Notes: generated by a model from the letters alone, not told the origin. 64,000 nt of DNA from Nannochloropsis oceanica (GCA_004519485.1 CP038129.1:310001-374000); one strand, 5' to 3'; positions 1 to 14,601 are shown, numbered from the stretch's first letter. Numbers and translations are program-made.

Positions 1-16
1 CGCCTGTCTTACTCAC

Positions 17-747
17 TTAGGCCTCCACGTATTGGGGAAGATCTTGGCCGACTTGATGGTGACCCCGAGGTCATTCGCGTGCTTGTCCGCCTTGCTCGTC
101 TTGTTGTGTTTTATTTTGTCAGCATTGGAGAGGGGTGTAAAGTCGCTGTCGAAGTTCCAATCAGAAAAATTCCCGGCAGTCGAGAGCTTTGGAGAGGTTG
201 GTGGATGGAGACAGGGAGTGTTGGGAGGGAAAGGAAGGGAAGGAAAGAAAGAAGGAGTGAGATTCACCTATATTTGTAAGGGCGACGAGAAAGAAAAACG
301 CGTCGAGTCGTTTGTGAGCATGCCAAGCGGCCCGGCACCGAATCTGCTCGGGCAAGCCCTCTCTCCCTTCCTCTCCTTCCTCTACCTTCTTCTTTCAACG
401 TACCCCAGCCTGGATAGGAGGGTCCTGAGTAGCAAGACGGCGGCCGTTAAAGTTCTCGACCACAAAGCTCTGGGTGACCGTCACGATCCTACCCTTCTTC
501 ACCACCAGGGGCTTGGCGTAGGTTTGGACAATGCCGTCGGCGCTGACAGCGGACTGTAAGATAAGGGAGGAAGGATAGAGCAAGAAAGAGAGGAGGGGGG
601 GAGGTATTGTATAGCATGAACGCGACGTCGATTTATGGGGCAGGGACTGGAATTGGAATTGGATGCTTGTGTAGATGTGTCAAAACTTACCATGGTGGAG
701 AAGAGGGCGACGCCGGCCAGGAGGGCGGAGGAGACAGTCAACTTCAT
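17..747 (-). CDS. Secreted protein of unknown function, 5' part (three exons, runs off the left edge)
   Basis: Deduced exons are 691-747, 404-553 and 17-186, read on the minus strand; all phases agree. Exon 1 encodes a 19-residue hydrophobic leader beginning MKLTVSSALLAGVALFSTM, followed in exon 2 by SAVSADG, so cleavage is expected near SADG. Donors are GTAAGT, GTACGT and GTGAGT. The third donor lies at 11-16, so the gene probably continues beyond the window; the in-frame TGA just after RPK would be the alternative end. The visible mature part (about 100 residues) has a Lys/Val-rich stretch (VVKKGRIVTVTQSFVVENF) and a polar, charged third exon; I do not recognise a family. Leader exon, intron 1 and upstream DNA are clearly homologous to the divergent gene starting at 2058, although the mature proteins differ. 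Secretion is well supported; function is unknown. Confidence 0.6.
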
Positions 748-852
748 GTTTCTTTGAAGAGAGGGTGGGGGCTGTGTATGTGAGGTGTCGTGGAGTGTGA
801 AAGGATGATGAGTGAATGTGTATTTGTATGCTTGTGATTGCTTGTGTATGCC
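748..852 (-). promoter_or_regulatory. Upstream/leader block shared with the divergent gene
   Basis: Read on the minus strand, the roughly 105 bp before the ATG at 747 align with 1953-2057 on the plus strand. Shared stretches include ATCCTTTCACAC, CCACGACACCTCACA and a CTTCAA run just before the start codon. The conservation of non-coding DNA next to conserved leader exons suggests a common promoter and 5' untranslated region. Confidence 0.55.
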
Positions 853-1068
853 TCTTGTCCGCTCGTTCGTGTGGCCCCTCGCTTATACATCAGAATTATC
901 GTTCCATAAACGCGGGCAATAAATAGGAAAAGGTGAAGAAACATCCGAAAGTGCTAGATATTTGCGGATTTTTCGTCATCAAGCTCATGTTTTGGTTCGA
1001 TTTTGTGCAAGAAGGCCCATGATATAGAAACGCCTCCTGAGCGTTTGGACCCCTCAATTCGAAGTCCA

Positions 1069-1100
<32 letters not shown>

Positions 1101-1952
1101 AATCATTTCGAACAAAGGCTCCTCGGTGACGTTTGTATAATTGGGTGTCCGTCCCACAAAGTCCACTACAAAAAAAATGGCAAGAAATAAATGGCACACA
1201 CGCACACACAGAGAGAGAGCTACACCTCGAGGAAGAAACAAACAAATACGTAAAACTAACGAGCCATCTGTCAGAGGAGGGAGCATTGGAAAAGGCAAAA
1301 CGGAGTATTAAACTATAGTATGACTTTCTTTCATTCTTTAATGAGCGTTGTAGATAAATGCTGACTTTCGGCTTAGCGGGTGGTTGCTTCATAGAAACTT
1401 GAAGCATTCGATTTCGCGCAATCTCTCAACCCGCAAATTTCGATTTAGCGGGACCTCTCCTAGTTTTCGATTTGTGATTTTTTAACCAAAAACCATAAAC
1501 CGAAATTACATTTTTTCCACAAAAACAAAAACAAAACAAGAACAAAAACAAAAAAAGAACACTTCTCGAAATTTCATTATTTGTTTTGTGTGTTTGTTTG
1601 TTTCCTCCACTGTCTCTTTGCGTGTGTCATTTTTTCCTGTCTATTGTATTTATGGTAGCTTTTGTCGGGTGGACCCCTAAAGATAAAAGGCCATGGCGAA
1701 TAGTGCGACGCATCTTTTTCTTGCCAGCAGCGGCGCCCTACTTGGTTTCCTAGGACCCGCTCCCAAAGACTACGCGTACCTGCGGCGACCATACTGCACC
1801 AACAAAATGAATGATATAGGGTCCAAGAAGAAGCCGGCCTTGACATGGTGCGCCTACCCTTGTGAATTTTAACACTACAGGCAGAGGCGGTGACCTTGTC
1901 TGCGATATCCGCCCCCCTCCCTTCCACCTTTTGCCTTGACACCAGACAAGCC
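853..1952. other. Intergenic region between divergent genes; microsatellite
   Basis: No convincing gene. It holds a (TA)n then (TG)n microsatellite at about 1069-1100, a CACACA/GAGAGA run near 1198-1220, and A-rich CAAAAA repeats at 1515-1560. Short ORFs here have no recognisable domain. Confidence 0.5.
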
Positions 1953-2057
1953 GCATACACAAGCATATTTAAATGCGTGCACATAATCATTCGCTCATTA
2001 TCCTTTCACACCCCACGACACCTCACACCCACAGCAACCTCTTTCTCTTCAACAACC
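1953..2057 (+). promoter_or_regulatory. Promoter/leader block of the collagen-like gene
   Basis: A TATA-like CATATTTAAATG lies at about 1964-1975, some 85-95 bp before the ATG at 2058. The block aligns with the leader of the divergent gene (748-852 on the minus strand), which supports the start codon chosen for both genes. Confidence 0.5.
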
Positions 2058-5323
<3,266 letters not shown>

Positions 5324-6310
5324 AGATATGTATATATATAAAACTATGGCGAAACAAAATTTGAATGAGTGGCTCCAAGCAAGAGAATGCATTCTCCTTT
5401 GCCACATTCTCCCTTTGGCTATCGACACTGGAATCGCCATAGATCCTTGGGCGTGTCAATTACACCTCCAGGGCTTGAGATCATATCCCAGCTATCCGGA
5501 CATTTTCCTCCCTCGCCTACAAGGTGCTTCAAGGTACAAGTTTTTTCGACCCTGCCGCGTGCCCTGTATTAGTTCAGAAACGAAGAAACGTATACCTCTA
5601 TCTCCAGCACTTTATAAAGCGCTCGCAATTCTCTTTATTTTAAATCTTGTATATCTTTACAATCTTTATAATACCGATTTCCTTGAAATTTTTGCATAGA
5701 CTAACTTATATTATAATGAAAAAATGTACACCGTGAAATTTACGTTTTTGGCTGGGCCTGCGCACCAAACGTGCCCCTTGAAAGTACGAATGACTACGAA
5801 GGTCTAATAGCAGGCAAGTTCAAGTCGTATGAGCAAGCAAGACAATTAAGATTGCTTACCATGTGCTTCAACCAAAGGGGAGGCATGGTTGTACAAGAGG
5901 GGGGTAAAGATCGTTCCTGTCACACAAGCACCATGGAAGGGAGGGACAGGGAAGCCCGGAAGCGCCGTGGCTAATCAAAAATGTGCGACACATCATTCGC
6001 ACGGCCGCCTGATATTGACTATCTGTACGACTAAGCCGACCACAAAACAACGGATCAAGAGAAATGACACACACAAGAAGGAGGTAGAGAAAATAAACAA
6101 AGGTACATAACAAGCCATCGAGAACTACGATCGGATGAGATATTTGTGAGTTTTATAATCTCCTTTTTTAAAAAAAATCCGGTTTCTCTTCGGTAGAATA
6201 CATGCCTCATTTAGCACCACTTATACATATTCTTCAAGCCAATCTTAAGCCCTTAGAAATAACGCTGCAAGCAATATAATATAACAGTGATAAATTTAAC
6301 AGTCAAGACT
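5324..6310. other. Intergenic, no gene seen
   Basis: AT-rich spacer between convergent genes. Short ORFs lack domains or plausible splice patterns. Confidence 0.4.
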
Positions 6311-7825
6311 TCAAATGCACGGGCCAAGGATTTCGTTATTCTGGCATATATGTCGCAATACGCACGATGTGTTCGGACTCACAAGAGACGTCTCCCAATA
6401 AGGAATCTTCAATCCACAGATTACTTGCTTCCATTTTTCATCATTCAATAACACTTCGTGCGGGATGATGTTCAGTCCCTCGGGGCAGCTTTCGAGCATT
6501 GCGGCTGCATCAAGCGGGGCATTGGCGTGGAGGTGTGGCCAGAATTGGTGCAGTGCAAAAGGTTTTTGAAACATGATTGTTTCCGCACAAAATTCACTTT
6601 CTTCGGCCATAGGGGCTGGTTGTATGTATCGTGGCAATTCATAAAAAATGTCCGCGGCAGCATGGCAGAAAAACATGTCTTCGCTTTCTCCGTTCCACGG
6701 GAAGCTTTTTGTGTTGAGGAGTAAATTAAGAGAACATTAAGAGATTGAAGTTAAAACAGGAGCAAGAATTTGCAGCTTTTACCGTGATAAAATGGCATTC
6801 ACAAACTGCTTTTTCCGGAGAGAAAAGCCTCCGTTGCCACACACTTGAGGAATCCTGTTCCAGAAACTGTCATGTATGTGCCAAAGGTAAAATCGTAAGA
6901 AATTTGAAACTGATGCCATTGCCCGTAAGCTACATCATCGCCGCCACTTACTTCCACGGTGCTCCCCACCAGCCGTAGTCCTTTTCGAGGAATGCTTGGA
7001 GTAATTTTCGTTGCTTGGAGCAAATGAGAGAGTCCAGCTTTAGGGAATTGCAAATTAAGATGATTAGCATAAGAAATCGGGCGATAGTCAGGAGTCGATT
7101 TATAAATGTTACCTGAAAAAAAAGCCAAGTGTCTCCGAGTAGATGCTTGTAAAAGTTGGGATCTGTCAATATCTCGCTAATTCTGCTCTAAATAGCCAAG
7201 AATGCGGAAATGGAAGGATGTCAAAGAATAGTATGAATTTCTAAAGTGAAGACTACTGCGCTATAGGTTGTCGTACCTGCTCTACATTGTCCTTGTCGAT
7301 ATGAGTCACCACAATTTTGCCAGCGGCAATTTCATGGGGAAAGAGACGATGCATCAGGCGGCACACAGCGTTCCCACCAAGCACTTGCACGCGCCAGAGC
7401 ACGGGCAAATTTACGATCATATTGTTGATGACCAGGCTCATTCTTGATGACATGTTTCGAAACTCAAGAAGAATGGCAGTACGGTTGGAACGCAGCGTCC
7501 ACGGAAGGTGAGCCCCATTCCGTGCAATGAACTCGTCGAATGACTCACCGTTAGATACTTGTGATAAAGCAATTGATTGACATTGCTTCCACTCTTCCCA
7601 AATGGTGTCTTGAGTGATAGGACAGGACAGTATTTCCGTCCACTCATCCAATCTGCTTCCGGTATCGCCTTTTCGTTCCAACTGTCGCATGTGTGTATCA
7701 TTTTCCTCCGTCGCAAAGACTTTGCGCAATGGCTTTATACTTAGAGCAATTAAGATTAAATAAATTGTGCCAACAAATACGTAAAGATTACGTGTCCTGA
7801 ATACTTTACAGTTGTTAGCTCCCAT
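6311..7825 (-). CDS. DUF5672-family type II membrane protein, probable glycosyltransferase
   Basis: Five exons on the minus strand: 7277-7825, 7113-7172, 6952-7037, 6783-6866 and 6311-6704. Phases agree and give about 390 residues. Residues about 12-30 (LYVFVGTIYLILIALSIKPL) are a signal-anchor. The family pattern runs across the exon joins: RTAILLEFRNM and a long first block, then ILTDPNFYKHLLGD, WLFFQ joined to LDSLIC (the DUF5672 FQTDS region), DYGWWGAPW, then VCGNGGFSLR (the GNGGFSLR signature), and ESEDMFFCHAA followed by EFCAE (the NEDVFF region). Good agreement over four splices argues for an intact gene. DUF5672 proteins occur beside sugar transferases in bacteria and some eukaryotes. 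The sugar and acceptor are unknown; Golgi location is inferred from the anchor. The acceptor of exon 2 (GCGAG before ATATTG) is the least certain border. Confidence 0.8.
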
Positions 7826-8066
7826 AATGTCCCTCGGCAGCTATCTGTCAACATTATGGGGAATGAGTGGAAACGTGAAAAGATGGGGGGTGGATTAGAG
7901 TGACTGATAATTGGAAGCAAGATGCAGCAAACAGCAAGCAACATAGGCGATCAAAATGGACGTTTGTTCCCTCGTTCTCCTTCCTATTTCCCTCTACCCT
8001 TATTTCATCGTCATGAAGGTATTTCCTGTTTCCTCATTCTTTCAACATTACGTTATCAATTATCAT

Positions 8067-8221
8067 CAGACGGGGAAGCCTCACTTTGACTGGCTCCTAC
8101 CCTATCGAGAGCATACAAATAATTTGAAATACAAGGGCCTACCCACCATCCTAATTCACAGAGCGGACGATATTCCCGATCTGGTACAAATGATAAGTCA
8201 GTGAAAAACGTGGGCGAAGAG
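8067..8221 (+). pseudogene. WbsX-like gene relic, first piece
   Basis: Translation matches an internal part of the intact WbsX fusion genes (PHFDWLLPY, EHTNNLKYKGLP, ADDIPDL, QMISQ), and DNA identity to 56110-56250 is high by eye. An in-frame TGA replaces the conserved Trp codon after MISQ. No start or other domains precede it. The homology stops in GTGGGCGA and resumes without obvious loss near 11845. Confidence 0.85.
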
Positions 8222-8886
8222 ACGCACTACCCGATCACCCTCATCGACTCATGCTTGGATGTGCTGAAGGGGGCAAAGTAAGACCAAACCCCAAGCCCTT
8301 AAGCGAGTAAAGCAGCCGTGCTGCATGATGGGGAATTTGTTGTGAGCCCCCCGCATGCCGGTTTGGGGATTTTAGCATTCTATGAAAGGACATGGAGGTG
8401 CTGTGCTGTTTGTGCTGCGATGCGTAGAGCGCTTGGCATGCCAGAGGACGCGTCTCGCCGGTCGCGCCCACAGATTGCTCATTGCATCAGCGCGACGAAA
8501 AGTCCAGCGAGATGTGCTCCGGCGTAGCGACCGACTGCGAGGTCCACCATCTAGACTTGTACCCCGTTAGAATGGCAAGAGGTTCCCCGGTACTGATCAC
8601 TCTCCCCTCCTGCATATGCCCACAGCATCTTCTCAAATTACACTCTACGCCGCGCTGTACCACCCGCCTTATTATCACTTATTATCATCGTCAACCTCCT
8701 ATCAAATAGATCGGTTCCTGTTCCAAGAGGTCTATAATCGGCGCTTATAAGGCAAAGTTAGAACTCAAGGAGCGGTGAGCCGCAACGGGACATCGGACGC
8801 CAAGGCCCAAAGGTTGTCCTCGTTTGGTGAAACCACTGCCATCGACAATATTGTTGCCCTACAAAGTCACACGTGAGAGCTTAGTG
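8222..8886. other. Left part of a block separating two WbsX relic pieces
   Basis: No gene recognised. GC-rich 8230-8560, then spacer leading into the next gene. No terminal inverted repeat could be matched to the right edge near 11844. Confidence 0.35.
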
Positions 8887-10164
8887 ATGACACCTTCTAT
8901 ACGGTTTTCTCTCTTTCAAACACTCGCACTGATTGTATTACATACGCTGTTTTTCCTCAGCTGGTTGAATGGCACGCATGTCCCTCCCACCAAATCGTAT
9001 GAGGGAACACCTTCATCAATGGTCATATCATCCGAGACTCAAGAAAAGGCTCCAGCATACTATGAATTTGGCCACAATGAGGAAATTAACACAATTCAAG
9101 CATTCTTGGAGGCGGAAGAATCGTACACGAACAAGCGCTTAAAGCGTGGATTGGCCATGGCCATGCAGCTCCTCGACAAGGACCTGCCTTGGGATCTAAG
9201 AGACACAATCCTTAAAACTCTTCCTTCTTATACTAGAAAGTTGAAGGGGCAAACAAAGGTGCTCCGGGAGGAAAAGTCCACTGATGCTGACTGGTGGTTT
9301 GCAACGCCAGGCTTCTTGACATCCGATGGTACTGATCGTACCATAATCCGAGTTGTCAATTATTACATAGACCTCGATGGATCCTACTATGTCTCGAATG
9401 ACAAAATTAAAACAAAGATGTTGGTCGCGGAGACGAATGAATGGATCAGCGTAACGGAATCGCCAGCCTTTGCAGTCGTTGCTGCGCAAGAAAAATTACA
9501 TTACCCCGACGTGTACGAAACCGGTCTAGAAGACACACGCTTTCTAGTGCATGGTAAGAATGCTCCAATTTATACTCTCTCGTGCTCTTTTGAGTACACC
9601 CGGATGAGCGGGCGAATCAATCAAGTACTTAGCATCCTTGATCCGAAGACATGGACAATGACCATTCAAGACGTTATCAGAGGTCCCAATCCAGAGCACC
9701 ACGAGAAAAACTGGGTATTTGCGGATGGCCTCCAAAATATTGTCTATGGATGGTATCCATCCATTCAGATCGGTGCAATCGACTTGGCTGCATCTGAATT
9801 GGTCATACACACGTCGATAAAGTCTCCGAAATCATTTTCATCCATGCGAGGATCAACGAACGGCGTCTTGCATGAGAACGAATGGTGGTTCGTGACACAT
9901 GCCATGTTAGACCGCCCTGGGCAGCTACGTTACTACAGTCATCGCATTGTGGTGCTTGACGAGCATTTGAAGTCCATCACGCGCTACAGTCTGCCCTTCA
10001 CCTTCGAGCAAGACGCAGATACTGAGTATTGCTTGGGGTTCAAAGCAGACGATGCAGGTGTGACTTTTGGGTACAGTGTGCGAGACCGAACAAGTCGAAC
10101 GCTGCACGTGGACTGGTCGGAGGTTCTGCTACTTTTTGACGACAAGGAGCCCAAACAACGATAA
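8887..10164 (+). CDS. Membrane-anchored beta-propeller protein, GH130/GT108-like
   Basis: Single exon of 425 residues starting at MTPSIRFSLFQ; an upstream in-frame extension lacks an ATG. Residues about 8-26 (LFQTLALIVLHTLFFLSWL) form a signal-anchor. The C-terminal 270 residues carry the spaced signatures of five-bladed propeller enzymes related to GH130/GT108 and GH43-like proteins: LEDTRF, EKNWVF, VYGWYPS, SSMRGSTNG, EWWFVTHAM, YYSHRIV, YSLPFTFE and EYCLGF. Such proteins are mannoside phosphorylases or beta-1,2-mannosyltransferases in other organisms, but the match here is at fold level only. It sits inside the block that splits the WbsX relic, and a decayed copy of its 3' end lies just downstream (10325-10460). 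A lumenal Golgi enzyme is likely; the substrate is unknown. Confidence 0.6.
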   Translation: MTPSIRFSLFQTLALIVLHTLFFLSWLNGTHVPPTKSYEGTPSSMVISSETQEKAPAYYEFGHNEEINTIQAFLEAEESYTNKRLKRGLAMAMQLLDKDLPWDLRDTILKTLPSYTRKLKGQTKVLREEKSTDADWWFATPGFLTSDGTDRTIIRVVNYYIDLDGSYYVSNDKIKTKMLVAETNEWISVTESPAFAVVAAQEKLHYPDVYETGLEDTRFLVHGKNAPIYTLSCSFEYTRMSGRINQVLSILDPKTWTMTIQDVIRGPNPEHHEKNWVFADGLQNIVYGWYPSIQIGAIDLAASELVIHTSIKSPKSFSSMRGSTNGVLHENEWWFVTHAMLDRPGQLRYYSHRIVVLDEHLKSITRYSLPFTFEQDADTEYCLGFKADDAGVTFGYSVRDRTSRTLHVDWSEVLLLFDDKEPKQR

Positions 10165-10324
10165 CGAAAACATGAAAATTCTTCAAAGCGGACGACGATA
10201 CGTGTCCTTAGAGTAGGCTGATCAAAACCACTTAAGTTAAACACTGTATGTGGACAGGCCGGAGATCCAGCTGCTTCTTTATGACAAGTAGGTTGAAGGA
10301 TATATATTCGAAGGAACGATGAAA

Positions 10325-10460
10325 AGAACACGAAAATACTTCAAAGCGCATGACATGGGCGTTACCGTTGACTACGGTATGCGGGACCACAGTAGCCAAT
10401 AGGCGAATATGGACTGCTTTTAGATTCAGCAGCTTTTCGACAACGAGGTCGAAACACGCA
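10325..10460 (+). pseudogene. Decayed duplicate of the propeller gene's 3' end
   Basis: The sequence CTTCAAAGCGCATGACATGG and the following 100 bp align with the last coding stretch of the gene ending at 10164 (FKADDAGVTFGYSVRDR), with an early stop and many substitutions. The flanking GAAAAGAACACGAAAATACTTC also echoes 10166-10186. It is a local tandem partial duplication. Confidence 0.65.
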
Positions 10461-10884
10461 TTTTCAATTTATATACCCTTCAGTTTTGTTTTGTTTTTCC
10501 GTTCAACCGTGGTGTTTAGTACCTGCAGACTTCTTTCATGTTCCTCTGCTGACTCCCCTTCTTCCTATATGTACTTTTTTAGTCTCTTTTTTGGGGGGTA
10601 CATTATAGCTTATTGATTCGGGTTTTGTATGAAGAGTTGCCTTGCGGCCTAAGTGTCCTAGGTGATGTTTGTCGATCACTTTTTGATGGTAAGCAACGTG
10701 GACGTATCGCGCGGTTGGTGCTCTCATCCACTTCCAAGAGAGGAGACTGTAAGATTCGGCGATGATGGGTTTTGCTATTTCTCCTTATTATTTCCCCCCC
10801 CTTTTCGTTTCACGAAGAGCTATTGGCTAATATTGCATATACCTCTAGGATTTTCCGGGAATCTAGCAGAATGAAGTTTTTTAA
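10461..10884. other. Intergenic, no gene seen
   Basis: T-rich spacer. Short ORFs have hydrophobic stretches but no family match or splice support. Confidence 0.4.
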
Positions 10885-11240
10885 AAACCGGGTGAAAACC
10901 TACCCGGGTAATGATTTCTAACTCGGTACCGAAGTGACTTGGAAACTCGGAATAAGGGTTAGGGTTAGGGTTATGAAGAATGGAGAGGAAAGGAAAGGGG
11001 AGGATAAAACAAAGAGGAAGAGGAGAGACTGAGAAAACGAGATTAACGCGTTTCGATGAAATTTGGCGCGAAGAGGAACTCAAAATCCCCATGTAGGGGG
11101 GTCCTGATATCCAATTATCCCACCCGTACCCCCTCAACCGATCTCTCCCTCACACACATCCTCCACCGGCTTCACCCGGGTAGAGATTCCGACCGGTATT
11201 CATGCCTGCTCCCAACGAGCTCCCTTTTTACGTTAGAAGA
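10885..11240 (+). repeat. Dispersed repeat A, copy 1, with telomere-like run
   Basis: About 350 bp homologous to 27757-28137: ACCCGGGTAA near the start, a purine-rich GAGAGGAAAGGAAAGG tract, GGCGCGAAGAGGAA, TGTAGGGGGG, and CACACACATCCTCCACCGG near the end. At 10965-10984 it holds three tandem GGGTTA units absent from the second copy. No ORF spans it; the superfamily is unknown. Confidence 0.7.
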
Positions 11241-11844
11241 GTGTGTCTTTGTACTTCGAGTGCCGAATGCACTCCCTCCTCCGGGGCGTTGTATTGCAAT
11301 TTTATCCCGCGTACTGGGCGACGCAGGTTGAACTAGGGCGTTCCACTGCATAGGAGTATCAACCAAAGCGAGAGGGAGGCTCTCCGACTAAGACTCCCGT
11401 TTGGGATTGGAAGCTCTGAAGAAGACCAGGCAACAAGAAGGCAACTTAAAGTATCGTCTTTGCTATGCTTTTTAATTTGGCTACTGAACTAACAAGGGGT
11501 GCCCCTGGCCCCCAGACCCCTCCTTTGATCCTAAGTACGCTGCTCTTTGTGCTCTTCAGGGAGGCCGCCGGCCAGTACAGTAATCTCTTAGTGGCGCAGA
11601 CTACCCCGTAACACGTTCGTCAGCATTATGTCAGAGCTCATGATGGGAGAGAGGATCGGAGAGACGGCGCTCGTGCCGGCCTTGCCGTCCCGCCAAATTC
11701 ACAGCATTGAGGAGGAGGGGACTGAGGAGAGCAGAATCGACGGGTTGATAAATACTTTTGGCTCCATACTCCAAGAGCACGGGGATCTCATGGAAGCGAT
11801 GCTCCTAGCTCGCATACGTGGGGTATCAGACTGAAGCTTTGTGG
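11241..11844. other. Right part of the block between WbsX relic pieces
   Basis: No gene recognised. A 68-codon ORF at 11631-11834 (MSELMMGERIGE onward) is Glu-rich without a domain. Confidence 0.35.
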
Positions 11845-12187
11845 GGAATGCAAATTCAACGGGCCTCCACGTGATACAAATCAATGGTGTAGGCTGGAAT
11901 GGATCGTCTTCTTGGGAATTGCAGCCAGGAATGGATTCTCTGGTCGAATTCTTCCCAAATTACATTTTGGTGTCCGGCTCTACTATGAACATCCTTGTGA
12001 GCACCCCAAAAAAAACATTTCCGCTGCCTTTGACAATTCTCCTAGATACTCCGACCCTACCGCTGGTGCTACGATCTATCCATTTCATCAGTCACATTTG
12101 TATTTCTGGCTCCGTCAAAATCTGGCCTGGACGGAGCCTGGTAGGCGATGGCTTGAAGCCATTCAAAAAGCTGTCTCCGATGAATAG
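11845..12187 (+). pseudogene. WbsX-like gene relic, second piece
   Basis: Resumes the WbsX homology exactly where the piece ending at 8221 stops (TGLHVIQINGVGWNG, then WELQPGMDSLVEFFPNY). Compared with the intact genes it has lost about 23 bp after GAGCACCCCAAAA and about 70 bp after GAGCCTGG, which shifts the frame. It ends near the AVSDE block. The C-terminal glycosyltransferase domain is missing. Confidence 0.85.
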
Positions 12188-12625
12188 TCCTCTTCAGAGG
12201 GATTGAGGTCTAAGATTTTATGATCGATTTGTACACATCCACCACCCTTTAAACTCTTCTGGCCCCCTAAGAAGGGCTAAAGTATCAAGTATTTCGATCC
12301 GATTTCGAGATTCGGGCGCGAAATTCGGGCGCCGAGTTCGAACTATAATTGAATACGTGAGACTTTAGCCCATCATAGGGTGCCAAAAGAGTTTACAGGG
12401 TGGTGGATGTATAAAAAATCGATCGAAAGATCTTAGAACTCAATCCTATTGAGGTCAACTTCAGAAGTGAGTTTAGATTTTAAGATATCAACCGATCCTT
12501 GCTGATATATCTTGAAGTAAGATACATATGAACAGCCATAACTTTTTACTAAAATTTAATGGACTCAATTCATAAAATTTCAACACAACAGTGACGTACG
12601 TTACTCATTCTTTAAAATGAAAATT
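12188..12625. other. Intergenic, no gene seen
   Basis: Contains a CACCCTTTAAACTCTTCTGG stretch resembling DNA upstream of both WbsX fusion genes (near 19300 and 55400) and a TTCGGGCGC direct repeat near 12313-12333. Otherwise AT-rich. Confidence 0.4.
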
Positions 12626-14601
12626 TTACTCATAAGGCACTCTTTTTTCGTGCACTTCTAGGAACCGCATCAGGGCTTGTGCCGACAATTCTGCAATCGT
12701 GGGAGATGTGATCGCCCCGTCATCTCCAATCATTGCATAATCTCCTCGCATCTGGGAGGGATAAAAGCCCCCTTCTTTTGATTTGGTGAATAGCACTACG
12801 GGCTGAAAACAGTAGAAATATGTGTAAGATTGGGAAACGACTAGAGAACCAGAATTAGCAAGATCTTCGTGCACGTACCTTAGACGATACCGTAACTGCA
12901 ACCAATGGAAACGAGGATCCAGTGGCGATGACCATGTCCGCATTCATGTAATGGTATAGCGACTCTTTGACACCCATATGTTTAATATAGGACTTTCGTT
13001 GTGAAAAGGTACCCTCATTTCCATGACTTCTGTCCTCAAAGATGTCAGCCAGAAAGGCGAATCCAGTAGGGGGGACTGCAGGCTCATTGACTAATTCATC
13101 GTAAGGCGCTTCCACAAAGAAAAAGTAATGGACCGGAGAGAAGATCAGCACTTTGTCGAGCTGGCTTTTGAGCTTCGTAAAGAAGTCTTTGCCTCGGTCG
13201 CCATCAAACAGCACCACATCACCAACGCGCAGCTAGAATATAAAATGGAATTGATAACAATTTTAATTAGGCGGGAAATCGGGGGGAACTGCTGTCATAA
13301 ACATATTGTGTCATGACTTACATGAATAGCGACATTATACCAACCCGAATCAAAGATGAGTGCAGGTAGATTAGACCGGTCAGTGTGCAAAAACCAGCAG
13401 GCCATAATGTTATGCATGTGCTCATAAATTTTCGGGTTGTGCGAGAAATAACATTCCGGTCCTCCATCGCAATCCTTTCACAAATCAAAAATACGATTTG
13501 TACGTGAAGTAAGTAAGTATTTGTTTATTTTATAGCCCATGTCCTTTGTCTCCTCATCATTACTCACGTCATTGTCAATTTGAATGACAGTATTGCAATG
13601 CGACCCGAGAGCTTGTATTCTTTCCTCATAGCTTCTGCCGTACTTGTTTAGGGGTAGGATCATAATCATATACATTATATATATAAATACACATTGTTTA
13701 GGGCGCAGAAATTTCATGCTTCTGATGTTACCTCCTCCACTTGCTTCACAACTGTCAAATTGCTGTAGCGATCTTTTATGGCGTCCATCGTTATGTTCGA
13801 GTTCACATAATTTATTTTGAAGAAATTGGGTACCCAGTCGTACGGGCCGTGCGTCGAGTTGGTACTCATTTCTGAGTCCACATTCACTAGGAAAGCTGTG
13901 AAGTGGGTTTTGAGGGAAGAAATTAGCCTTCTACAACATATCTTGCTTATGCGGGCAACAAACGTAATATTTTTTCGTACCATTGAGATGAAGTGCATAT
14001 GTTAGGCCGACCAATAGCTGGAAGAAACGGTCTCCCAGCCCTGCCCGCTCTAACCATCCTGTCTCATTGATAAGGTAAATAAACGATACAAAGGCGTGCA
14101 TTAGCAAAAATGAACTTGACTGCATAGATGAAATAGCACGTACGAAATCGAATGTTGACGAATCGCGGACATGCTGGATCGATATCACCCATGTGAAAGT
14201 CGCACGTGGGCAGCTGGTTACCGAATGCTGCGGGCATCGGAGAGGACGATAATTTTTTTACATTCGTCACTCCCTAAGGAGAAGAGATTTGAATAATAAT
14301 GTAATCATTATGATGGTGACAATCATATGCACCACGTAGGGCTTACCAGCAGCTGGATCATTTGCAGATTTTTCTGGGCAAGCAGTGTCTGCGTCTGTCA
14401 TTCCGAGAAGAAGATGGCACAAAATAGCATGAGTGTTTGGTGAGTCTTAGTTGTCACTCTGTTATGCATTCCACTTACTTGAAAGATATCCGATATGCCT
14501 ACCAAAGTGATTAGGCATGTGAATATACCAATGATTTGCCATAGGGACAGCAAAAGCTGAGTTGACCTGGGCCTTGGCTTACGGTCACTTAGAATGTCCA
14601 T
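12626..14601 (-). CDS. Fucosyltransferase-like type II membrane protein (HxRxGD family), nine exons
   Basis: Minus-strand exons 14479-14601, 14347-14394, 14144-14273, 13981-14058, 13732-13895, 13568-13642, 13322-13474, 12879-13232 and 12626-12802. All phases agree and give about 433 residues. The start MDILSDRKPRPRSTQ is followed by a signal-anchor (LWQIIGIFTCLITLVGI). Exon 4 holds LGDRFFQLLVGLTYAL, like the GxGDR/GxGSR loop of fucosyltransferase-type GT-B enzymes. Splicing exon 7 to exon 8 creates IHLRVGDVV, the H-x-R-x-G-D nucleotide-sugar motif of the GT23/O-fucosyltransferase/NodZ superfamily. Exon 8 ends with ADMVIATGSSFPL, the conserved Ser-Ser-Phe loop, and exon 9 begins PVVLF. This motif order supports a Golgi glycosyltransferase, probably fucosyl-type; donor and acceptor are unproven. 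Introns are 65-130 bp. The gene looks intact. Confidence 0.72.
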
